From: Prosthecobacter debontii
GTDB lineage: Bacteria > Verrucomicrobiota > Verrucomicrobiia > Chthoniobacterales > Chthoniobacteraceae
Assembly: GCA_945905735.1 (NCBI GenBank)
Contig: CAMDQC010000016.1
Coordinates: 1 to 53,245 of the forward strand
Direction: 5' to 3'
DNA: 53,245 bases
Position numbers and translations under genes: made by a program. The stretch's first letter is position 1. Each line of letters begins with the position of its first letter. The notes beneath the pieces were generated by a model. The model was not told the DNA's origin. It searched no databases and worked only from the letters and a program-made list of their open reading frames with translations. This document shows, piece after piece, positions 31,601 to 39,943 of this stretch.

Positions 31601-34538
31601 CCGCCGTCCACAAAATCTTCTGCGCACCCTCAAACGCAGTGCGCGCCGCGACCTCCGTCTCTCCGCGCTGGTCGAAGTATTGCTTCGCCTTCGCCATCTC
31701 GGCGGGAATTTCCCGCAAGCGACGCTCCAGCCAGCGCCAGTCCATCGGCGACTGCGTGCGTGCGCTAAGATTGCGAATATCCCAACGCTCGTTCGTCGCG
31801 ACGAAGTTCAGCCCATCGAATGCTTCCTGCAAATTGTGCCCGCTCTCCAAGATACGCAGGCTCCGGTCCAACTCGGAAAAACGTTCATCACTCTTCGCCT
31901 TATCCTCGCCGGCGATGAGCTGCTTCACCGCATCGAGCGCCGTCGTCGCCATGCGCAAATCGCCCACAAATTGATTGTCCGCACTCGTCCGCAACTCCTC
32001 CAAATCCCCGTGCGACTTAATCCCCTCGCTGCGCGACAACCAGCGTTGCTCCGTTAAAAGCTCGCGCGCCGCCGCGTCCAAATTCGCCCGCGACTTCACC
32101 TGCTGAATATCCTCTTTGATCTTCGCCACTTGGCCGTAGGTCGGCCCGACATCCAACAAAATCTGGTCAATCGACTGCATCGGACGCTCGGACAGTTCGC
32201 GGTGCCAACTCGCAAACTCCCGAACATTATCCCGAACGACACGCGTCAAATCCATCGTCGGCGTGAGCATGGACTTCGCGCTCGGCTCCGGCGCGAGCAG
32301 GGCCGTCTCCAGCTTCACTCGCGGCTTCGAAAGTTCGCCAATCATCCGCTTCGCACGGTCCTTCGCGGGGCTGTTTGCACGTTTAGCGATGGGCTCCATG
32401 AGCTCTTCTAAAGAGCGCGCCTGCGTCATCGCCACGCGCAATCTCGGCACCAGCGTAGCCCATTTCCGTGGGTCATCGCCGCTTGCCGCCGCCAGCTCCA
32501 TCACTCGCTGTTGCTCACGCGAAACGACCTGCGCATTCTCCGAAAGCGCTGCCAATTCCTCCTGCGTCGTGAACGCCTCCATCGCCGCACTCGCCAGTCG
32601 GGCGCGCTTGTGAATGTTCCAGCCAAGGTCATTCACCGCCGTCGCAAACTCCTTTGCGTTCGCCGCTGTCGGGTTCGCATTCACCAGCTCAAAATTCGCC
32701 CGCACTTCCGCTACAGAACTGTGCGTGAGGCGCGACATCACACGTCCGAACAAGACCAACTCCGCGCTCACGTGACCTTGCCCCGCGTCTTTGAGCGCCG
32801 CGCCGAGCGTGCCCCAGCATTCCGCCGACTTCGTCTCGAAATCACTCAGCAGCCCACCGTAAGCAAGAGCCGCCTGACGCCGCTCTGCCGAATCCTCCGT
32901 GCGCTGGAAAGTATCGCGCAACGCCCCGCCCGCCTTTGTCAAAGCATCTCCTTTGTCCGCCAGCGCAGTGATCGTTTCATTCAAAGCGCGCAACGTCTCC
33001 AACGATTGCATCCGCCGCAATTCGAAGCCATCCGCGGCGATGGTGATCTGTAGCGGACGCGACTCGCCGCGATTCCCTTTCAAGTCCGTGGCCACGAGTT
33101 TCGTCACCATCATATCGCCGGGCTTCGCCTTCTGCTCGTAGAGATCCCAACGATGGTCGATGCGTTGCTTTTGCCCCAGGCCGTCTTTTTTAAGCACCGT
33201 TTCACGCCATGGACCGTCGTTCACTTTTACCATCTGCGAGACCTTGGCCAGCGCGAGATCATCGGCGGCATTACCCACGAGGTCGAGCAGCTCGTTATTG
33301 GGTAAAATGAGGTCGTGCTTCGGACTCTCCAGCTCAATCGTTGGAACGAGGTCTGGCTCTGCGCGCATCTCATTCTCAGGGCTAAACTTGTTCTCAAACC
33401 CAGTCTCCGCCGCGACCAGGAACACGCGATACGAGCCGCTTGCATTCAGCGGCAGACGGGCACCCAGGCGACCGTCGGCGAGCTTCTCCAGCGGGATTGT
33501 GCTACTCTTCTTCCCCTGCTCCAGCCGCAACTCCGCAGTCTTCACGGGCTGATTCGGCTTGAGCTTCAAGTCGATCTCCGTGCCGTCGAGCGCCACGAGT
33601 GCGCCGTCTTGCTCCGTCGCCGTCTTGTCCGGAAGGAGGCTGTATTTTGGATAATGATACGTCTTTTCAAACTCCGTGATGAAAGGGCGCTCGCGCGCAT
33701 CCAGCACATAGTAGCGCGTCACCGCGTCGCCCGCCTCGATGCGGTAGCGGACGTTTTCGCGCCCGACATTGACCGTCGCGGCAAATCGGTCGCCGCCGAG
33801 CGGCTGCATATCCGCCGCCTGCCATCCGTCTTTGCCCGTCTCGGTGATCATGTGCGCCTTGTTCACCCGCTCGCCGCCAAGCTCCACCACGATACGCACG
33901 GTGTCGCCCTGCGGGACGAGTTTGTTGCCGCCCTCGGGCTCCACGAGGATGACTTTCGTCCGTGAGATGCGGTCGAGATTTGCCGAAGGCCAAAGGGCTC
34001 GCAGAAGTAGCGTGGGGAACTGCCAGCCTGTCGCCGCAATCATCGCGCCGACCACACACAACACCGCGACCGAATAGCCGATATAACGCCGCACGAGCTT
34101 CACTGGCAGCAGCGTTTTCATCTCCATGCGCTCCATTTTCCCCGCCACATCGTCCTGCAAAAGAGTGCGAAATTGCTCCGAGTCGAATATCTCGCCCTTC
34201 GTCTGCCCCAGCTCCACTGCCGACAGCAAATCCTCACGCAGCTTGGGCTCCGCGTGCTCGATGAGCCGCGCGAGTTGGCGCGAATCCGGCGCGTGAAGCA
34301 GCCACGTAAGGCACTGCCGCCAAGCAATCACGAGCACCGCCGCGTATGCCGCCCCGGACAATGTCCAGCGCAGCCAATCCGGCATCCGCACCGTGAGATC
34401 GATCCCCGCGATGATAACCATTGTCAGTAGCAACATCGCCAACGCCGCGAAGACTCCGCGCGTGACAATGAGCCGCCGCCTGCGATTGGCGAAAGCGGTG
34501 AGTTTTTCCTGAATGACGGGATCGAGATGTGTGCTCAT
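28653..34538 (-). CDS. Giant membrane-anchored Ala/Gln-rich coiled-coil protein (DUF4175-like)
   Basis: A 1961-residue protein. Three N-terminal membrane segments (about 28-47, 57-73, 152-171) are followed by a periplasmic beta-rich part (to about 500) and long charged helical regions. From about residue 1270 to 1630 there is extreme Ala/Gln/Lys low complexity (AEAAKEAQKAAEAAHQAAKNAEQQ-type heptad or 11-mer repeats resembling LEA group 3 proteins). A block of about 13 AGQPQ pentads follows (about 1715-1785), and a conserved C-terminal end WGKLPKKLADQLTKGQQ...YRQAVETYYKVIAEKAKE. The N- and C-terminal parts match large membrane proteins of Planctomycetes and Verrucomicrobia often found in MoxR/VWA (BatA-like) operons, but no moxR or VWA gene is in this window. 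ATG 34538 chosen; the upstream frame runs into the GAATGAC repeat. Confidence 0.83.
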   Translation of the reverse strand: MSTHLDPVIQEKLTAFANRRRRLIVTRGVFAALAMLLLTMVIIAGIDLTVRMPDWLRWTLSGAAYAAVLVIAWRQCLTWLLHAPDSRQLARLIEHAEPKLREDLLSAVELGQTKGEIFDSEQFRTLLQDDVAGKMERMEMKTLLPVKLVRRYIGYSVAVLCVVGAMIAATGWQFPTLLLRALWPSANLDRISRTKVILVEPEGGNKLVPQGDTVRIVVELGGERVNKAHMITETGKDGWQAADMQPLGGDRFAATVNVGRENVRYRIEAGDAVTRYYVLDARERPFITEFEKTYHYPKYSLLPDKTATEQDGALVALDGTEIDLKLKPNQPVKTAELRLEQGKKSSTIPLEKLADGRLGARLPLNASGSYRVFLVAAETGFENKFSPENEMRAEPDLVPTIELESPKHDLILPNNELLDLVGNAADDLALAKVSQMVKVNDGPWRETVLKKDGLGQKQRIDHRWDLYEQKAKPGDMMVTKLVATDLKGNRGESRPLQITIAADGFELRRMQSLETLRALNETITALADKGDALTKAGGALRDTFQRTEDSAERRQAALAYGGLLSDFETKSAECWGTLGAALKDAGQGHVSAELVLFGRVMSRLTHSSVAEVRANFELVNANPTAANAKEFATAVNDLGWNIHKRARLASAAMEAFTTQEELAALSENAQVVSREQQRVMELAAASGDDPRKWATLVPRLRVAMTQARSLEELMEPIAKRANSPAKDRAKRMIGELSKPRVKLETALLAPEPSAKSMLTPTMDLTRVVRDNVREFASWHRELSERPMQSIDQILLDVGPTYGQVAKIKEDIQQVKSRANLDAAARELLTEQRWLSRSEGIKSHGDLEELRTSADNQFVGDLRMATTALDAVKQLIAGEDKAKSDERFSELDRSLRILESGHNLQEAFDGLNFVATNERWDIRNLSARTQSPMDWRWLERRLREIPAEMAKAKQYFDQRGETEVAARTAFEGAQKILWTAGSGTNWRTLTQEMEQRANVERVPVSAKADAEVLAGQVKLALNLLRPHMNEARKRMEKLAPSISELAAALAKEQEEIKKETEEQAKAEKPETAPPKLAEQQKLNAKVEALKDLIRAEANKQDILKQEQREAMRDADDALAMLKDPPPKAEQALQDATKDADAQKKADLERAAEQQQKLQDALQQVAKHYDAVEKGKDLAETRAELREAEKELGIKAELDEQFAHAQMLAEMAQKNPEQLLKELEAKLPQNPEMQKELSDITKDALANAEKKLDQAAKQETAVANQLAAQSKDPQATPKSPAQAAAEAAKEAQKAAEAAHQAAKNAEQQADAAKNDGAKALADQAAESAKDAAKEAGKAAEAAEKLANAANPEEAAKSAQRVADKAAQAAQKANQAAAQAEQAQAAAKQAAQTPGEKQAANQQSAQQAGEAVTQAKKAAEAANKAAALAQQALQTPQVAQNPAANAANEAAKSAEKAAQAAQAAQKAAEAAEAQANNAGNQEAAKQADAAGNDAAKAAQAAQTAAQDAQKAAASVSPQQAADAAQAAANKAGEAAQASEKAGEAAQAAQNAAQQTAQAGGEKQGENQQAAQQAGEAKQQAQAAAQAAKQAQAQAQQAANAAKAAAAQQNQQLANAAQQQQPIAQNAQEAGEDTARAGRHEMRLGNQQGEQLAKLGNEIQETAKSDVPAAQKALAQAAKAADANPAVQNAAAELTSELAQLKSAQQGGQQPSPAAGQTPQGEPQAGQPQAGEPQAGQPQAGQPQAGQPQAGQPQAGQPQAGQPQAGQPQAGQPQAGQPQAGQPQAGQADAGQPSTPAEQQAMARALDALDQQLNAAAPAAGEQSAQAGEPQQGQPGQPGQPSPEQGQGEGQPGPPSAAASAMAQAAQASMRQGRAQQGMSQTPGSLLSQSQSEKSLGGAQANAPGLDYKLGTNTQGLKKGDWGKLPKKLADQLTKGQQEAIAGDYRQAVETYYKVIAEKAKEQKK
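29188..29395. repeat. Tandem 15-bp coding repeat (AGQPQ pentads)
   Basis: About thirteen copies of a 15-bp unit in the giant gene, read on the minus strand as Ala-Gly-Gln-Pro-Gln with occasional AGEPQ. Neighbouring copies differ mainly at third codon positions, and long stretches are identical. This is a slippage-prone minisatellite whose copy number may vary between strains. Confidence 0.85.
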
Positions 34539-34610
34539 GGATATGATTGGTCGAGGGGTGACGGTGGATAACCATTCACATGGCAAAGGCTTTGGCGGGA
34601 TGGTGGGGAA

Positions 34611-34653
34611 AATGACGAATAACGAAACTCGGCGAACTTCGTCATTCGTCATT
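34611..34653. repeat. GAATGAC-type inverted repeat downstream of the papain-like gene
   Basis: The arms 34611-34626 (AATGACGAATAACGAA) and 34638-34653 are complementary with one mismatch in 16, with an 11-nt loop. It is the same GAATGAC family as at 20144-20196 and again lies right after a stop codon (gene end 34656). No T-run follows. Confidence 0.8.
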
Positions 34654-34655
34654 CC

Positions 34656-35846
34656 CTATTTCCGCCGATAGCCCTGCACGCGCCCGCCGCTGCCACTGAG
34701 ATACACCTGACGCAGATCCTCCAGATGCGAAAGCACCCACGGGTTCGCGGCGTTATCGCCGTTTTTCGTGAACACGATGTCGTCCGCAATGACGACGCAA
34801 CTGTGGAACGCTTGCAGCGTCGGGCCTTCGAGGAAAAAGAGCACGTCACCAAACCGATACGGCCCCTCTATCGGCTCGAAATTCTCCAGCACGTGCGACG
34901 CCGCTAAGCGCGTATCGATATAGTATTCGCGCGGCTCGTAGTTGAAGAAATTCAGCGAACTCCAGTGGCAATCTGGCATCCGCCCGTGCTTCGCCAACTC
35001 TAACGGCGGGTAGCTGTAGAGCAGCTTGCGCGGGAGCGGCGGCAGCATGTGGATGATGTCGAGATACTCCGCACCAGGAGCCTCTGCCACGCTTTTGAGC
35101 ATCGTGAGCACGTCCTTGCGCCGCCCGCCTTTCGACCAATATGAAGTGAGCGCGGCGTAGTCCGTCGTAGGCGTGAGCCGCAGCCGTGCGACCAGTGTGC
35201 GCGTGCGCGTGCAGAGCTTAAAAAGACGCCGCAACTCAGAGTCATTGCTCGCCCGCGCCAAAAGTGCCGGAACGTCGGAAAAGCACAGCACGTGACCGCG
35301 CCGATAGCACATCCGCTCGAACCACGCCACATGCACCGCTGAAATGTCCGTATTGCGTAGAAATTCCCTCGCGTCACCGCCCGTAATGAACACCGGGTCT
35401 TTGTGAAAAGCGTTCACCTCCCACTGCGCGAGAACCGCATAAAGCGCACCGCGCTGCACAGGGCTTAGCGCCTCGACATCGGCAATCGCCGGGAGAACGT
35501 GAACCGCCCCGTCTTGCTCCAAAAGCTCTCCTTTCAACCAACGCTCAATGCTGTGGCTCGGAATCCCCACCTTCACAAAAATCGCACGGATCTCATCCCG
35601 GCTTAATCCCGGGAAACTCCAATGAGGAACTGCCGAGGGCACCGGAAACAAGTCCACCAATTGCTGCGACGCCTCAAGATACAAGTAATGATACTCAATA
35701 TCCCCCCACGGGCCCTGCCCGCACGCCCTGAGCAGGCTTTTGCGAGGTGCGGGAGCTTCGACCGCCTTCACGGAATTCACATAGGAAAATGCGGAAGCGT
35801 TTTGTTGCGGGCGAACTCGCAACCCTGAGTTAAGTGAATTTGACAT
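34656..35846 (-). CDS. Unrecognised protein with a permuted papain/NlpC-like C-terminal region
   Basis: 396 residues without signal peptide. The N-terminal 290 residues are a helical domain of unknown type (FPGLSRDEIRAIFVKVGIPSHSIERWLKG, AVHVLPAIADVEALSPVQRGALYAVLAQWE). The C-terminal 100 residues read YRFGDVLFFLEGPTLQAFHSCVVIADDIVFTKNGDNAANPWVLSHLEDLRQVYL. The pattern 'fGDV...aHs.vyiaddivftKnG....PW.l..l.dl...Y' resembles NlpC/P60 or YiiX-type permuted papain folds found in PVC proteins, with C or H in AFHSC as a possible catalytic pair. Not verified. The giant gene lies 117 bp downstream, with the GAATGAC hairpin in the gap. Confidence 0.65.
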   Translation of the reverse strand: MSNSLNSGLRVRPQQNASAFSYVNSVKAVEAPAPRKSLLRACGQGPWGDIEYHYLYLEASQQLVDLFPVPSAVPHWSFPGLSRDEIRAIFVKVGIPSHSIERWLKGELLEQDGAVHVLPAIADVEALSPVQRGALYAVLAQWEVNAFHKDPVFITGGDAREFLRNTDISAVHVAWFERMCYRRGHVLCFSDVPALLARASNDSELRRLFKLCTRTRTLVARLRLTPTTDYAALTSYWSKGGRRKDVLTMLKSVAEAPGAEYLDIIHMLPPLPRKLLYSYPPLELAKHGRMPDCHWSSLNFFNYEPREYYIDTRLAASHVLENFEPIEGPYRFGDVLFFLEGPTLQAFHSCVVIADDIVFTKNGDNAANPWVLSHLEDLRQVYLSGSGGRVQGYRRK

Positions 35847-36326
35847 TGGCGCGAAGACACTACTCTCCCGCGTGCAACAACGCCACGAACATTGCAGTAC
35901 TCAGCGTTACGTTTTAGTGACCCCGCACAAACCGCAGACCATCGCCATCGTCATCGCCGACTTCGCCTGTGCGATGAACTCCAAGGGCAGCGGCCTCGCG
36001 GTCAACATCAACACCAGCATCAAGGCCGGTATCGCGATGGCGGACTCTGAATGACGAGCCGGGGTATCTCGGTGACCCAGCCATCGAGCCACTCTCATCT
36101 TGCCGCGCGACTTGACAGAGAACGTCTCTACGTGCCATCTTCCGCGACACTTGAATACTACTTCTGACATCGTCCAGCCATCGGCTGGCCCCCGTCTTGA
36201 GCCCGATCGCCTCCTCCCGCTTGCCTTTGCACACGCTCCTCAGAATACGCCCGCGTTTCGAGCGGATTTTAACTGAGACGCCGCGCCTGCCACTCGGCGG
36301 GCGCTTTATGAAAACACCACATCTAT
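35847..36326. other. 480-bp gap with no recognised gene
   Basis: Divergent region between the papain-like gene (minus) and the APC transporter (plus). It presumably holds both promoters, but I cannot place them convincingly. A 60-codon plus-strand frame (35872-36054) has strongly GC-rich third positions from its GTG at 35920 onward and looks like a coding remnant or a small gene (see findings). A perfect 6-bp hairpin CCAGCC-ATC-GGCTGG is at 36174-36188. Longer minus-strand frames through the region are not convincing. Confidence 0.5.
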
Positions 36327-38207
36327 ATGGGTCCATCCCTTGAAGTAAACCGTCCCCGTAACGTTGATTGGAAGCGAGCTGCCGCGCTGCTCTACGGAGA
36401 CTGGGGCACGTCGAAAGCCTACGTCATCGGCCTGGCGTTCGTCGCCGCTGGGTTCGCATCGCTCCCGGTCATCATCGCCGTCTGCGTACTTACCGCCATC
36501 GTCGGCTACAACTACTCCATCGTCTGCCGGAACTTCCCGGATGGCGGCGGCGTCTATTCCGCAGCGCGGCAGTCGAGTCGAATACTCGCAGCCGTAGGCG
36601 CGTTACTTTTGATCGCGAACTTCCTCGTCACGGCGGCACTCAGCGGATGGGCGGCGATGAGCTATTTCGGCGTGCCGGAGAAATGGACCGCCTTAGCCAC
36701 GATGGGCACCATTGTGCTGCTCGGCGCAGTCAATTGGTTCGGTCCGAAACATAGCGGCACCTTGTCCATCGTCATGGCCGTGCCCACGGTCATCGTCGTC
36801 GTGCTGCTCCTCAGCATCACGATTCCCTTTCTCACGACACACTCGCTCCGCTGGCCGTCCGAGGTGCTTGCCGACCCCAACTTCCTCGCCGCGCACCCGA
36901 AAGCCACGCACGGCGCATTCGCGCAAACGTGGATATGGTTCACTGGCGCAATCCTCGCACTCAGTGGCGTGGAAGCCGTTGCCAGTATGACAGGTGTGAT
37001 GAAACTCGACCCCGGCAGCGACCCGGAAAAACCCCGCGTGGGCAAGACGGCGAGCAAGGCGCTCTTCATCGTCGCCATCGAAGTCATCGTCGCCACCATC
37101 ATCCTCGGCTGGGCGATGCTCTCGCTCCGGGACACGCCGGAAAACGCCGCGCACCTCGAAGAACACAAAGACTACATGCTCCGCTTCCTCGGCGGGCATT
37201 ACGGGACTCTCCTGTGGGGGCCAGTGGCGGGGAAAGCGTTCGCTTGGGTCGTCGGCATCGTCTTCGGCGTGCTGCTGCTCAGCGCCGTAAATACCGCGAT
37301 CAACGCCGTCATCGGCGTCTTCTACATGCTGGCGCAAGACGGCGAAATGCCGCGCGCCCTCACCAAATTAAACAGCCACGGCGTGCCATACCTCCCGCTC
37401 GCACTTGCCGCAGGGCTCCCCATCTTAATCCTCAGTTTCACCAGCAACCTCGAAGCCCTCGCCGAGCTTTACGAAATCAGCGTGGTCGGCGCGATCGCCG
37501 TGAATCTCGGTGCATGCTTCACCAATCGAAAGCTCGAAATGCACATCGTCGAGCGAGTACTTATGGGGCTTACCTTTCTCGTCCTCATGGGCGCAGAACT
37601 CACCATCGCCTACACGAAACCGACCGCTCTTTTCTTCGCGGTCCTAGTCATCGGTGGCGGCCTCGCTCTGCGCGCTTACTCGCACAAACTCACCGGCATC
37701 AGGACTCTCACCGTCGCCAAAGAAGTCGCCGACATGGTCAGCCCGGAAGCCATCGAGCGACTCCGACCTCAGCTCAAAGAAGGGCAAAAAATCATGGTCG
37801 CAGCACGAGGCCCGACACCGGTTCTCCGGTTCGCGCTTGATGAAGCAAAGCTCCGCAACGCATCTCTGTGCGTCCTTTACGTAAAGGAAATCGCCGTCTT
37901 CCTCGGAGCCGCGCAGACCAGCGGCGTGCGCAAGCAACAGCGCTGGCAAGACGACCCGCAGGCCGCCGCCGTCATGTCCCTTGTTCTGAAGCTCGGCGAA
38001 GAAGTCGGCGTCGCCGTCCAGCCCGTCTATGCCGTCAGTGTAGATCCCGGGGCCACCATTCTCGACCTCGCCGCCACGCTCGGTGCCGATTACCTCATGC
38101 TCGGCTCGCCTCACCGCAGCGCCATGGCGCGATTGCTGAAAGGCAACGTCGTGGAACGAGTCGCCTCGGAGCTACCCGACGACATCCAGCTCATCATCCA
38201 CAGCTAG
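36327..38207 (+). CDS. APC family amino acid permease with C-terminal universal stress protein domain
   Basis: A 626-residue transporter. The first about 460 residues hold roughly 12 membrane helices of the APC superfamily, with early LLYGDWGTSKAYVIGLAFVAAG and NFPDGGGVYSAARQSS (the 'GG.Y' substrate/ion segment). The final about 150 residues form a soluble USP-like domain (KIMVAARGPTPVLRFALDEAKLRNASLCVLYVKE...LAATLGADYLMLGSPHRSAMARLLKGNVVERVASELP). That domain includes the G-2x-G-9x-G(S/T)-like nucleotide-binding tail in LGSPHRSAMARLLKGNV. Substrate unknown; the USP domain may couple transport to ATP or stress state. It overlaps the convergent RibD-like gene by 4 bp. Confidence 0.92.
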   Translation: MGPSLEVNRPRNVDWKRAAALLYGDWGTSKAYVIGLAFVAAGFASLPVIIAVCVLTAIVGYNYSIVCRNFPDGGGVYSAARQSSRILAAVGALLLIANFLVTAALSGWAAMSYFGVPEKWTALATMGTIVLLGAVNWFGPKHSGTLSIVMAVPTVIVVVLLLSITIPFLTTHSLRWPSEVLADPNFLAAHPKATHGAFAQTWIWFTGAILALSGVEAVASMTGVMKLDPGSDPEKPRVGKTASKALFIVAIEVIVATIILGWAMLSLRDTPENAAHLEEHKDYMLRFLGGHYGTLLWGPVAGKAFAWVVGIVFGVLLLSAVNTAINAVIGVFYMLAQDGEMPRALTKLNSHGVPYLPLALAAGLPILILSFTSNLEALAELYEISVVGAIAVNLGACFTNRKLEMHIVERVLMGLTFLVLMGAELTIAYTKPTALFFAVLVIGGGLALRAYSHKLTGIRTLTVAKEVADMVSPEAIERLRPQLKEGQKIMVAARGPTPVLRFALDEAKLRNASLCVLYVKEIAVFLGAAQTSGVRKQQRWQDDPQAAAVMSLVLKLGEEVGVAVQPVYAVSVDPGATILDLAATLGADYLMLGSPHRSAMARLLKGNVVERVASELPDDIQLIIHS

Positions 38208-38896
38208 ACCGGCGCGCGCAGCACGCGCCAGCGCGTGAAGCATTCGCTGCCGACGGGAAGCATCTCGACCAGCTTTAGCCGCACGCTGGCCGGGAGGTAA
38301 TCGCCCGCAATACCGGTGAGCGTGGCCGCTTTGGCTCCGCCAAAAATGAGCGGGCAGAGCGTGATGTGCAGCTCGTCCACGAGGTCGGCGGCGAGGAGCG
38401 CCTTCAGCAAAGTTCCGCCGCCTTCGCAGACGAGGCGCTTCACCCGATACTCCTCGCGCAGCGTCGCCATCATCGCCCCGAGATTCACGCTTTCTGCGAG
38501 ATGAAGAAAGAGATCGCAGACCCCGGCCAGCGCCGTGCAAGTGCGCGTCGGCATCCGACGAGTGGAGAAGACGACCGCGGGAGGAAGTCCGCTGGTGAAC
38601 ACGCGCGACTCCGGCGAGAGGCGCCCCGTATTGCTGACGACCACGCGCAGCGGGATGTCGGGGAGCCCGCGCACTTTCCGCGCAGCGCGGAGATCGTCAG
38701 CGGGAAGCCCCAGCGTCATCGTATCTGCGGCGAGCGTGCGCGCGCCCACGAGGACGGCGTCGCACGCAGCGCGGATTTCCAAAAGGCGGCGCTTATCGGC
38801 AGCACTCGAGAAATCGCTGGGCGTACGAGCCTTGGTGCTGATGCGGCCATCGGCGGTCATCGCGAAGTTTGCAGTGATGAACGGGCGCGGGCTCAT
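38204..38896 (-). CDS. RibD C-terminal / dihydrofolate-reductase-like protein
   Basis: A 230-residue NADPH-dependent reductase of the RibD_C family, which in riboflavin synthesis reduces the ribosyl pyrimidine to the ribityl form. The N-terminus FITANFAMTADGRISTK, the nucleotide-binding DAVLVGARTLAADTMTL and VCEGGGTLLKALLAADLVDELHITLCPLIFGG are diagnostic. The N-terminal deaminase half of full RibD is absent and no other rib genes are near. It may be the stand-alone reductase or a related enzyme. Overlaps the downstream end of the convergent transporter by 4 bp and shares ATGA with the upstream flippase-domain gene. Confidence 0.9.
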   Translation of the reverse strand: MSPRPFITANFAMTADGRISTKARTPSDFSSAADKRRLLEIRAACDAVLVGARTLAADTMTLGLPADDLRAARKVRGLPDIPLRVVVSNTGRLSPESRVFTSGLPPAVVFSTRRMPTRTCTALAGVCDLFLHLAESVNLGAMMATLREEYRVKRLVCEGGGTLLKALLAADLVDELHITLCPLIFGGAKAATLTGIAGDYLPASVRLKLVEMLPVGSECFTRWRVLRAPV

Positions 38897-39924
38897 GCGC
38901 CGGGGAGCTTGGAGCCGAGCTGCGCCGTCGTCTCGGCGAGCGCTGCCGCGCGCTCGGATTTGCTAGGGCGATAGAAGAGATAAAAGATGCTGCCCACCAC
39001 GCCCCAAAACGCGATGCAGAAGTAGCCGATCATCGAGATACTCGGGGCGATCCCATCGTCGAGTTCACAGAGGCTCGTGAGCATGTCGTCGAAGACCTTC
39101 TCCCGCGTGCCAAGTCCGCCCGGTGTAATCGGCAGCGCCGCCACCGTCTCGATGACTGGCAGCGCGGAGTATAGCTCCAGCGCGTTCGGCGTGCGCGGGC
39201 CGGACATATCCATCGCACGGCTCGCGCAGACGAATGTCGTGTAGTGCGCGCCATGCGCCGCGATAGAGATGACGATGGCCCCGAGCGTCGCCAGCCAAGC
39301 CCGTCCATACAGCGCGTAAGCCCCGCTGAGCGTCGCGAGAAAGTTCCGGCCCGGCAGTTTCTCCGGCAGCCGATGGATTAGCCGGAGCGCTGAGACAATC
39401 CCCGCGAGCGCCATGCCCGAGACACACACTCCGAGGACGCCGATACCGGTATAGATGTAGTTTTTCGCCACCGGATCGCTCGTGAGCCACTCCCACCGCA
39501 GCGCAGTGATCGTGCCCGTGAGGATCGCCACGCCGAGCAGCCCGAGCAGCCGATCCATCACTACACTGAGCGCCGCCGAAGTCTTCCTGCCGACGGGCGC
39601 TTCTTTCAAAAGATAATACCCCTTCACCAAGTCGCCGCCTGTGCCGCCGGGGATGAAGAGGCTGAAGAAAAGCCCCACCATCAGCAGCCCATACATGCGC
39701 GTCCACGAGATGCGGATGCCCTGCACGCGGAGCAAGATTTGCCAGCGCACCCCGGCGAGAATCTCAAACAGCCCGTACGCGCAAACGCCCGCCACCAGCC
39801 AGCGCCAATCTGCCTGCGTGATCGCATCGCGGAGCGCCCGCTGCTTCGCGGGATCGTGGAAAACCATCCACAGCAACCCGGCGGTGAGGCCGACTTGCAG
39901 CGTCCATAGGAGTGCCTTCCTCAA
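38893..39924 (-). CDS. YbhN/UPF0104 family membrane protein (lysylphosphatidylglycerol synthase flippase-like domain)
   Basis: A 343-residue polytopic membrane protein of the LPG_synthase_TM family. It has RWQILLRVQGIRISWTRMYGLLMVGLFFSLFIPGGTGGDLVKGYYLLKE with the typical 'P.g.GGD..k.y', and PITPGGLGTREKVF ('P..pGGlGt.E') near residue 270. About eight helices are visible. Members flip or take part in the transfer of lipids, but the substrate here is unknown. The stop overlaps the RibD-like start by ATGA. The TIM-barrel isomerase gene lies 19 bp upstream, so the three minus-strand genes 40861 to 38204 probably form one operon. Confidence 0.88.
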   Translation of the reverse strand: MRKALLWTLQVGLTAGLLWMVFHDPAKQRALRDAITQADWRWLVAGVCAYGLFEILAGVRWQILLRVQGIRISWTRMYGLLMVGLFFSLFIPGGTGGDLVKGYYLLKEAPVGRKTSAALSVVMDRLLGLLGVAILTGTITALRWEWLTSDPVAKNYIYTGIGVLGVCVSGMALAGIVSALRLIHRLPEKLPGRNFLATLSGAYALYGRAWLATLGAIVISIAAHGAHYTTFVCASRAMDMSGPRTPNALELYSALPVIETVAALPITPGGLGTREKVFDDMLTSLCELDDGIAPSISMIGYFCIAFWGVVGSIFYLFYRPSKSERAAALAETTAQLGSKLPGA

Positions 39925-39943
39925 CGGAACACCTTCCTCTTTT

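Noticed and set aside
36318..36327. TATAGATGTG (reverse strand) at the APC start, also present at 53072-53081 in the palindrome before the IS66-like end
   Set aside because: A shared 10-mer in 53 kb can occur by chance; no third copy or surrounding similarity was seen.
36055..36336. Minus-strand frames (for example 35914-36336 and 35907-36170) upstream of the APC gene
   Set aside because: No recognisable domain, Arg-rich shadow-like composition, and overlap with the better plus-strand frame.
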